DNA of 64,000 nucleotides from Myxocyprinus asiaticus (lineage: Eukaryota; Chordata; Actinopteri; Cypriniformes; Catostomidae): assembly GCF_019703515.2 (NCBI RefSeq), contig NC_059372.1:26474431-26538430 (forward strand). The letters run 5' to 3'. Within the stretch, counting starts at the first letter, position 1. Every line of letters begins with the position of its first letter. A program made the position numbers and the translations under genes. Positions 55,784 to 64,000 of this stretch are shown here, one piece after another. Below the pieces are notes generated by a model, which was given only the letters and a program-made list of their open reading frames with translations, was not told the origin of the DNA and searched no databases.

Positions 55784-58700
55784 ATGTATAACTCGTGCAG
55801 GACATCAGAAACAAGTACTGATGAACACAAAATCAATGGATGCTGTGACGTGAACTCTAGCCGGACAAGTAAAAAAAAAGACCCGACTGAGTCGGTCCCG
55901 AGAAGAACTGCCAAAAAACTTATCCTTCACTTTGATCTCAACAACACAGTTCTTGTATCTGATGCAGTCACAAGACAAGGAACAACTGCTGCTCTTGAAT
56001 ACTTCCTCTCCACTGTTACCTGGGGGCGCATGACAAAAGGTAACGTGGCGCACTCATTAATTTGTTAAGCATGTCGTCATAGACTTACACTAACACCCAG
56101 GGGCTTGAGTGTAGCATCATTCAAACGCAAAAGTATACAGTTACCGATGCCATTGTAGAAATTCACTATTCACAGTCAGCCATGATTGATTTAATCAATG
56201 AGTGAAAGTGTCAAATAACAAGACGGCTACTGAGATTAAGCGAGTAGTATTCGGCTGGTCATGTGATCATAACATGGCAGCTCCCATGGTGGGACCCTCT
56301 CCATGTAGAATAAAACAGCTTTAATAAGGTTACTGATATAACTGGAGTCTTCATCTCATGTGAGTGGTAATGTTTTTATACGATTTTATATATGTTTCAA
56401 AATTAGAGTTAATTTCTTAAGGAGTACAATTATTTTTATTAGGAAAAATGTAACCAGAAACGTTTCTTTCACCAGATATTTTCAACCTTACAGACACAGT
56501 GACCCCCACACAGAAAAATATCTAATATTTTTAAAGGTGCACTCAGTGTTTTTATTTATTTTATTTTTTTTTTGCTAACAGACCATATTCAGAGTAGCGC
56601 CATATTTCATTTCGTAAATGAATGAAAATGAGGCTGTGTTGTATAATTGTCCGAGATCACATCTAATTTTCATTGCTTGTTTTTTTTTTTTTTTTGTCTA
56701 TTCTATGTTTTGTCAGCTGAATGATCAACACAAATATAAACAGTAGTACCACCCATTGAAGAGACAGTAAGTCTATCCCTCAAAGCCTTGTTTTCATTTT
56801 CATCAAAAAATTAAATATGGCACTATTTTGAAAATAAGGTCCATTGCTAAAAAGATATGTAAAAAATATGTTTAATTTATGTACACTCACATGAGAACAA
56901 TCTAGTCATATCAGTCTTGGAGAAAAAGCTGCTTTATTTACATGGCGCTGGGTGCACATTCATGTGCAGCGCCATGTTTAGATCATATGACCAGCCAAAA
57001 ATAACTAATTTTTCTTGATAATCCCCTGTAATTGGACGCTTGCACTCGTGGACTAAATTAATAATGGCTGACAGCGAACAGAGTATTTCCACAATCACAC
57101 TGGTAACTGAGAACTTTTGCTCATGTGTGAAGCTGAATCTTCACTGCTAGATGTCATTGCAACATACACAAAAACATTAAGTGCACCTAAAAAGGAAATT
57201 CTTTACATATACATTGACTCACAGTTGAAACCCATGGACTTTTACTCATAAAGAGTATACTTCTTACTGTTCACAGGTAAATGGGAGTGGCTATCTGATT
57301 CACCATCTCTCCTCCAGCCTTGTGAGGGCGCTGTAACATACTACACTCAGTTTGGTCGAGTGGCGAATTTCACCACCGTTGGTCCAGGTCGAAGGTTCTG
57401 GAACGTCCTGAAGGAACACCTGGAGCTGCTGCAATGGCCGTCTGACTTGCCTGAAGACAAGGAGCTGTGTGTTAAAGGAGAAGATGGGAAGCTGTACCAT
57501 TGGATCCTACCGTCCTTCTTCCAGATGCTTCAAGACTTGAGCTCACAGCGTGTGGAGTTATCCATCATATTCCGTACCTTTGGCACAGATCTGCCCCGTG
57601 TTCTGACTGCTGTCCAACGGGCTGTTGAACATGGTTCACATCCGCTCTTTCCTGACCTCCCATCTCTAAAGGTATTAGCAATTTGAAGAGGTAGAATATT
57701 CTCTTTTGAATGATCTTAGATGAACTGAACCTATTAGGAATGTCTCCTCTCACAGTTGAAGGTGAATCTAATTGCTGGACAGATCAGGTGCAGCAGTAAA
57801 GGTGCAGTTCTGACTTGTGGTGAGGGGTGTATATCCTCACGGGATGGAGAGAGATGTCTGTATCAGTATATGAGCTCTGTTGAGGGTCTGCGTGGCTTCC
57901 AAGATCAATTTGACTGGTGAGGAACCAGTAAACTATATTTACTAGGGATGCACCAATGTATCGGATGCCAATATTTATCGGCCAAATATTGACCAAATTA
58001 GAAACATCATCTTATCGGAAATAAGCATGAAAATGGCAATATGAAAAGCGATGGTTAATTTAAAAGTAATTAGTAACACACTTTGTAAAATCCCTGTGAA
58101 TTTAAATGTACACCCCTACAAAAGATCTAAACTAGCTGCAAACTTGCCTCAAATTGTATTGCTGCTCATTATTTTCTATGGAAATGAGCATTTAATTAGC
58201 TGCAGATGTTTGCCAGAAGTTTGCAGCTCTTTGCTGGTAGCGGTGAACCTCTGGCAAACCTTTGGCAATGATGGACAATTTGCCGCATGTTTGCCGTAAT
58301 GCTCATTTGCATGTGAAAATTATCAGTGGCGAATTTGCCATGAACTCTCGATTATGTAAGGACAAAAATAATAATAGCCACAATATGTAGAAAGGTTGAC
58401 ACTCCAAAGAACATGTAATATTTAATTTTATTCTTTCTCATTATTATGTTAACGCAGTAAACGGGTGTGACAGTTGTAAAAACAGCACATACCTATAGGC
58501 TAAGTGATGAGGGAAATCATTCAAAATGCTTTGAAACCAGCAGACTTTAACTTCTGAGACATCGCTATGATATCCATTAATGCTGCGTGATTGATTGAAT
58601 TAAGATTGAAATCGCGATATGGCCTTGCACGATTACTAAACTTTAAAAGGCTGCTTTTTAAAATATAAGCTGTGTCAAATCCTTCAAATGAGTGAACAAA

Positions 58701-59875
58701 TGTAGGGAGCGAGTTCACTTAGAATTTAGACACTATTACAAAATGGTGAGACCTGAAATAGTGTACTATATTGTGGATAGGGGGTGATTTTGTACACAGC
58801 TATAGTCTGCATTCAGTGCTTCAGTCAGTGCTTTAGTCAGCACTGTGTAAGCAAGCGGCGCCCTCTAGCGGTCTGGATGGCATTATACCACAAAAATACA
58901 GAATTTAAAAGGGGGTTTTGTTACTTTGGTTAAAACTTGTTATTTTTCCATTATGTGGTTGACATTTCTGTGGAATTGCCGAACATATTCAGTCATTATG
59001 TTATATTTAGTTATTTTTCTTTTTATCTTATATTTATTTTTCATTGTGGCTCTCTTTAAAAATTTGCCCTGACGTGTTCAACAGATCCAATCCATGTTAA
59101 ATGGAAAACATTTATTGTTAGAACAGTAAAAAAGCTTTTGTACCTCATTGTACATTTTTAACACATAATTCCAAAGTAAAACTGATGACAAAATAAGGTA
59201 AGTGGCAAAGTATTTGTATCAGCCAGTGGATTTTTTTTTAAATTGGAATGACTTTTGGCCAAGAAATTTCAAATCGGTGAATCCCTAACATTTACACTGA
59301 TTTACATTTGCCAGTGCATTCATGGTATACATGTTGTTACTTTTTGTGCTCATTGGGATTTGAACCCATGACCTTGGCATTGTTAATGCCATGCTCTACC
59401 ACCTGAGCTACAGAAACAAGTGCTATAAATAAGCTACAGGAGAGCAATGTCAAATTATCAGTGTCAAGCCTATGTTTTTCCTCAATAGGTGGGCAAGGAA
59501 CAATTACTCCATTTTGGGAGGTAAACCTATCTGGATTGACCCTTTTGATTCCAAGGTTCAGCATATCTTCATTGACGACAACATCCGGCAAAACGATGAG
59601 TACACTATCGTCCATCCTAAGGTATGTGATGCACATTGTTTCTTCTCCAGGATGACCATCCCATTTGTCATACATGTTACTTTGTAATCTTTCAATCTTT
59701 GCAGGTGTTTTTGGACCCAGAGGGATTGCAGACCCGAACAGCCTCCACATCAGAGCTGTATGATCTGTGTCTGGTACAGAATGATCTGCTGAAGGCCATT
59801 TCTGACCCAAGCTATTTCACCAAACGCATACAGATGTGCATGGAGAACTATGAGGGGAACATCCAAAAGGGATAG
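55784..59875 (+). CDS. Uncharacterised HAD-like protein, five exons, 371 residues
   Basis: Exons 55784-56039, 57277-57671, 57756-57916, 59489-59621 and 59705-59875, all GT-AG with agreeing phases (1116 nt). HAD-fold marks: motif I LILHFDLNNT (Asp51, Asn53), motif II-like LSIIFRTFG (Thr186), motif IV HIFIDDN (Asp300-Asp301). The central part is long (FWNVLKEHLELLQW...), a large cap or insert. The +2 Asp of motif I that acts as general acid in phosphatases is Asn here, so phosphatase activity is doubtful. No signal peptide or membrane segment; likely soluble. ATG 55784 has G at -3; an in-frame ATG at 55745 is weaker. I cannot name the gene. It is a clean, intact vertebrate gene with a housekeeping-type promoter motif. 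Confidence 0.88.
56040..57276. mobile_element. HAD-like gene intron 1 with a MITE (~56529-57194)
   Basis: TTTTTAAAGGTGCACTCAGTG at ~56531 and its near-complement CATTAAGTGCACCTAAAAA at ~57176 suggest a terminal-inverted-repeat element. A strong internal palindrome lies at ~56941-56976 (CATGGCGCTG...CAGCGCCATG). Not coding. Confidence 0.45.
57943..59287. mobile_element. hAT non-autonomous element in HAD-like gene intron 3
   Basis: TAGGGATGCACCAATGTATCGG at left and AAATCGGTGAATCCCTA at right are inverted; the 8-bp flanks ATATTTAC and ACATTTAC match at 7 of 8. No transposase frame. It makes up most of the 1.57 kb intron. Confidence 0.75.
59343..59416 (-). other. tRNA-like sequence, probably a tRNA pseudogene or SINE head
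   Basis: The complement reads TAGCTCAGGTGGTAGAGCAT (A box), a 5-bp anticodon stem TGGCA/TGCCA around loop TTAACAA, and GGGTTCAAATCC (B box). The loop would place anticodon AAC, but the acceptor stem does not pair and the D arm is irregular, so a functional tRNA is unlikely. It lies in an intron, opposite to the gene. Confidence 0.5.
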
Positions 59876-59924
59876 CTAGATTCAGTGAAACACATATACA
59901 TGCGAGTAGAGAAAGATCTATTTC

Positions 59925-59930
59925 ATTAAA
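59925..59930 (+). terminator. Possible poly(A) signal of the HAD-like gene
   Basis: ATTAAA 50 bp after the stop codon; a better AATAAA occurs at 61431-61436 after ~1.5 kb of AT-rich possible 3' UTR. Which is used cannot be told from sequence. Confidence 0.3.
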
Positions 59931-60525
59931 GAAAGGTCTTTGAAATGTATCATTACTCATAAATGCAATCCCACAGTATGTGCTTACACTCTATGTAGCA
60001 AACAATATCATGCTTAGATCATGACCAGTACACTTTGTTTAGCTAATGAAGAATGTTACAATCTATATATCTATAAATATATTTTACTACATTGAATTAA
60101 TTGCATTTATAGTTTTGGGTTATCCCTGAAGTGCAATAGATTAGTTTTACAGGTGTGTGAAAAGGACAGATTGAAAGTTAAAGGGCAAAAGAGGGAGTCT
60201 TCTTTGACCCTGTTTGTGTTGGGGTGTAACTTGAGATCATACAACAGCATATTCCATAGTTTATGTAGATTATTTATTTTAGGCTTGAACATTGGCAGCT
60301 GCTCCATTTGGGAACATGCCAGAGGCAGGAAGATCGTTCGTTTGTGACATTTGGTTTGTGAACATCAGGGATTTTTTTAGTTTTTATGCATTTTATTAAA
60401 ATATATTCAACAAAATAAGTTGAATATTGAGACACTTTAATTTTTAGACTTTCTTTGTGAAGGAGAGTTATTAGTTTCCGCACTTCTGCTGTATTTTGAA
60501 ACTCCTTTGATCAGTTTGGTAAAAC

Positions 60526-60841
60526 GTAACAATTACAGTTTCATTTGTTTACATTAGTTAACAACATTAGCTAACATGAACTAACAATGCAAAATATGTT
60601 TTTCAGCATGTATTAATCTTGGTTAATGTTAATTTCAACATGTAGTAATCCATTTTTAAAATCAAAAGTTGTATATGTTAACATTAGTTAATGCACTTTG
60701 AACTAACAATGAACAACTGTATTTTTATTAACTAGCATTAACAAAGATTAATAAATGTTGAAAATATATATTGTTCATTGTTTGTTCATGATACCTAATG
60801 CATTAACTAATGTTAACAAATACCTTATTGTAAAGTGTTAC
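60526..60841. mobile_element. Palindromic MITE
   Basis: GTAACAATTACAGTTTCATTTG at left and CCTTATTGTAAAGTGTTAC at right are diverged inverted copies. Inside, TTAACATTAGTTAATGC-type units appear in both orientations, so the element folds nearly throughout. Common fish MITE type. Confidence 0.65.
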
Positions 60842-61740
60842 TGTCTGCTCTAACTCTGTTTGAAGAGGTGTAGCTGAGACTAACCAAAGCAGGATTTGTC
60901 AATATTTTTAAAATTTTCCATGTTAAAGCACTTTTACATGTTACATCCTCATTTGTTATGGATAAAATGGACTGCCCTTTTGCCATTGTTCATTATCATT
61001 ATGTCAAATAGGACTTAAAACATTGAGACAAGACAAAAAGATGACTGCTAATCCAAATTTTGCCATGATTAACATCATATGTTGCAGTTTTACGCTAAAG
61101 TGTCTGTCTGAGATAATGGTATCCTAAGAGAATCTAAAAGCAACTTCTAATGATGTTAGTATATTCCCCCAACAACTTTAGCTTTTAGACTGTGGAAAAT
61201 AATAGAATTGAAAGACAGTTTTGTTTCTTTTCTTTTTTGTTTTCATTATCTACATTTTTTTGACTAGTTCACTTTCAATGAAGTGTTATGCTACCGAGCT
61301 TTGTTACTGCATTTATGTGTTTACAGTTACTATATAAAGGATTATTTATGATATTTGAAAATCAATATTGTGTGTAGTTTATTTGGATAGTATTTTTCTT
61401 TCAGGGCAACAAGGCCATAAATTATACAGGAATAAATTATTTGAATTTGAATGACTGGTCATCTTTCAGTTGTGTTCCAAAGAGGAGCATTACACTGATC
61501 TGATGCTCTGTATTTATCAATGTACAAGTCATGCCTCCTACGGGCGTAATTTCATCACATTATTATCTAATGCTTTTACACTTGGAACACATAGTACACC
61601 ACAAGAAAATTCACCCAAAATATTCCTTACTTCATTTAAAATGTTTGTTAGTTGTTTTTTTTTTTTTTTTTTTAATTGAATGACAAAGCAATCAAGATAT
61701 ATACAGGCTAGTATTTTGTACATATAGTAAATGTACAGAT
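60842..61740. other. Intergenic DNA downstream of the HAD-like gene
   Basis: AT-rich, poly-T at ~61656-61673, with AATAAA at 61431. No coding signal recognised. Confidence 0.4.
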
Positions 61741-61781
61741 TTTATGCCATAGAATTCGCGCTAGGGGGTTTTAAAGTGTCC

Positions 61782-61795
61782 ATTGCCATGGTAAC
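61782..61795. promoter_or_regulatory. lrrc23: RFX X-box in the lrrc23 promoter
   Basis: ATTGCCATGGTAAC is a nearly symmetrical X-box (consensus GTTGCCATGGCAAC), the site bound by RFX factors that switch on ciliary genes. It lies 235 bp upstream of the lrrc23 ATG in GC-richer DNA, a typical place for a functional X-box. Confidence 0.75.
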
Positions 61796-62029
61796 GACTA
61801 TAAACACGATTCTGTTCGAGGTGAGAGAACTTGTTACGTTCTGCACATTGAAGGAAATATTTGTATTATAATTAGAAATACTGTGTTGTCCCACATAGAT
61901 AACATTTAATAGATATTTTGGGTGAGGGTAGAAGTTGTTATTGTTTGATTCAATCTATCTGTTAGTTTATTTACTGGCTAGCAAACTAGCTAGCTGAGTG
62001 TGCTAGTCGATCAACAAGCCAGCTGAAGA

Positions 62030-63531
62030 ATGTCAGACTATGATGAAGATGAAGTGCTGAAAGCGGAGTCTGAGGAAGAGAAAGTGCAGCGAGAAAGGGA
62101 GGATGATTTTGGAAAGAATGAAAATGAGATTTTAACACAAGAAGACCAGGTAACCCTAATTTATATCAGACATTTAAACCAACTACGCAAATGTTGTGAT
62201 ATTGCCAGGATTTGTTTTCTGTTGTGTTGGCTTGATAAAGTCAACACAGACCTTATTCACGGTAGCGCCATCTTTGACTTTTAATGGGAATTACATTAAA
62301 TGAAAAGAAAAATGAAAATCCTCTCTTGATTGACTCACCTTTAAGCCATCCCAGATGAATATGACTGTCCTTTATCAGCAGAACCGAAGTGAAGATTTTT
62401 ATAAGCACATTTCAGCTCTTTTTGTCCATACAGTGCCAGTAAATGGGTGCCATCAGTCTCCTGGCTATTTGACGGTCCAAAAGGCATATTTAGGCTGCAT
62501 AAAAGTAATCCACACGACTCCAGTTGATCAATGAATGTCTATAAAAATCTATAAAAATATAGATTGTAACAAAAAAAAAAAATAATAATTTAAACTAGGG
62601 ATATTATTTGGTTACCATGAACATGAACAATAATCATAAGCTTCAAAGTGAAATAAAAAGGATTAGGCTATATTAACAAATATTTGTGCAGGATGGCAAC
62701 TATTTCTTCTTCCGCTCATCTTAACATGCATGCTGAAAGACACGAGCAGACAAACGCTTGCTCAAACAAGAGGGATCAGTGCTTTGTAAAGGTAATGATA
62801 GAAAATCAGAGAAACATATTCAAGTTCTGGAGTAAATTCACGCTAAAATAACAACGTATCTAAAGGTGACATTTCTCATAATGAGTTTGTTTGTAATTGT
62901 TGTAAAAGAAGTTAAAGAAAAAAATAGTTAACCATGGTTTTACTACAGTAATATTGTAGTAGTAACTATGGTTAATTGTGTGGTAACTGTGGCTTAACTA
63001 AATATCATGGTTAAACTATAGTTACTGTAGTGAAACCATGGTTAATTTTTGTAAGGGTAAACAAAACAGAAGTCTTATAATTTTCTTTTTAGGCTCACAA
63101 ATGTAAAAAAATAAAAATAATAATGACTTGAATTATGACTATAATAATAATATTTTAAATGTAAAAATATTTTTTATCCCAAGAAATTGCAACAAAATAA
63201 ATTTAATAGAAGTATCAGTATTGGTATCAGTATCGACGATATTGGACTTGAAATTATTGGTATCGGATCGAAAATAAAATATGTTGTATCACCCATCCAT
63301 AGACCTAACTTCGTTCCTCTGTTGTTTACAAAGTGCGCGCTTCCGACTTCTCACGTGAATGCACCATTGCGCTTACATCACTGATGTGTCGAATGCTGGC
63401 AGGAAGCAATTTTTTTTTAAAGTTAAAAACATTTTAATTATCGATTAATTTTTTACATGTCATGTGGATTACTTTTATGCTGCCTAAATATGCCTTTTGG
63501 CCATCAAATAGCCAGCAGTCTAATGGCACCC

Positions 63532-63594
<63 letters not shown>

Positions 63595-63861
63595 ATATTT
63601 TTAAAACTTTCAGACAAGGCTTTGTCAAGCCAATATCGAAGTTTGTCTTAAACTTTACCTATCTGGTTATTATATTTGCTTTTTCTGAAAGAGACCTATT
63701 TAATAACAGATAACACTATGATTTGTTTTTTGCTTTTCACATTATTTTTAGATTGAGCCCTGTCCACTAACCCAAGACATCTTAGCCAAAGGCTTATCCT
63801 TATTGTGTCGCACTGGAAATGGCCTGGCCCATGCCTATGTCAGACTTGACCTTAAAAACAA
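62030..63861 (+). CDS. lrrc23: Leucine-rich repeat-containing protein 23, 5' part (two exons, runs off window)
   Basis: Exon 62030-62149 encodes an acidic N-terminus (MSDYDEDEVLKAESEEEK). Exon 63752-63861 encodes PLTQDILAKGLSLLCRTGNG then LAHAYVRLDLKNK, closely matching LRRC23 just before its leucine-rich repeats. GT-AG junctions; phase 0 in and 2 out, so the gene continues past 64 kb. LRRC23 is a radial-spoke component of motile cilia and sperm flagella. The repeats themselves are outside the window. ATG 62030 has A at -3 and is preceded by an X-box. No break seen. Confidence 0.9.
62150..63751. repeat. lrrc23 intron 1: decayed foldback repeat, palindromic MITE, (CTAT)n
   Basis: Inverted arms at ~62440-62525 and ~63455-63530 (GGCATATTTAGGCTGCATAA and complement) mark an old TTAA-family-like element. 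A second, compact palindrome spans ~62920-63055 (TTAACCATGGTTTTACTACA and complement). A (CTAT)n microsatellite, about 15 units, lies at 63533-63594. Confidence 0.6.
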
Positions 63862-64000
63862 GTAAGCTTCTTAAAAAATGTAGATGAATGACATGGGAGT
63901 ATACAGTATATTACATAATCAGCATGATCCGGCAAGAGTTTTACTTCTTATTCATGATGTAGGTCAGAGTTGAGCATGCTATAAACCATTTATATTTACA

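Noticed and set aside
59343..59416. Functional tRNA-Val(AAC) gene
   Set aside because: Acceptor stem does not pair and D arm is irregular; more likely a SINE head or pseudogene.
63533..63594. Regular short repeat array (possible CRISPR-like)
   Set aside because: Uniform 4-bp CTAT microsatellite without spacers, in an animal genome.

Overview
The window is vertebrate genomic DNA, almost certainly from a teleost and most likely a cyprinid-type fish. Evidence: split genes with GT-AG introns, three recognisable animal genes, and a very dense load of Tc1/mariner, TTAA-target, hAT, DIRS-like, tRNA-SINE and LINE repeats of the kind that fill cyprinid introns. There are no operons, CRISPR arrays or bacterial features.

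Layout. (1) About 1.1-50.5 kb, + strand: usp19, the ubiquitin-specific protease with two CS (p23-like) domains, a USP catalytic domain interrupted by a ubiquitin-like segment and a MYND zinc finger, and two alternative last exons. I could chain 25 coding exons whose phases all agree: 4497 nt, 1498 residues for the membrane-anchored form. The alternative last exon gives a 1451-residue form ending in EEVD. (2) 55.78-59.88 kb, + strand: a five-exon, 371-residue HAD-like protein that I cannot name. (3) From 62.03 kb to beyond the window edge, + strand: the first two coding exons of lrrc23, a ciliary/flagellar radial-spoke leucine-rich-repeat protein.

Most of the remaining DNA is transposon. usp19 intron 1 (1.4-11.6 kb) holds a Tc1 element split by a TTAA-target element that is itself split by an L2/CR1-like LINE, a second Tc1 carrying a tRNA-SINE, and an hAT copy carrying another SINE. 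The intron at 12.9-30.3 kb is a nested stack: a decayed TTAA element around a TIR element around a DIRS-like retroelement, followed by a Tc1 interrupted by a TTAA element, interrupted by an hAT, interrupted by an I-clade LINE, which holds another Tc1. Further Tc1, piggyBac-like and TTAA elements lie in later introns, including on both sides of the membrane-anchor exon.

Regulatory signals: lrrc23 has a near-perfect RFX X-box about 250 bp upstream of its start codon, which fits cilia control. The HAD-like gene has a TCTCGCGAGA (BANP-type) core promoter motif. This motif has been pushed away from an ETS/CCAAT-rich block by two successive retro-insertions that left three copies of the same 10-bp target.
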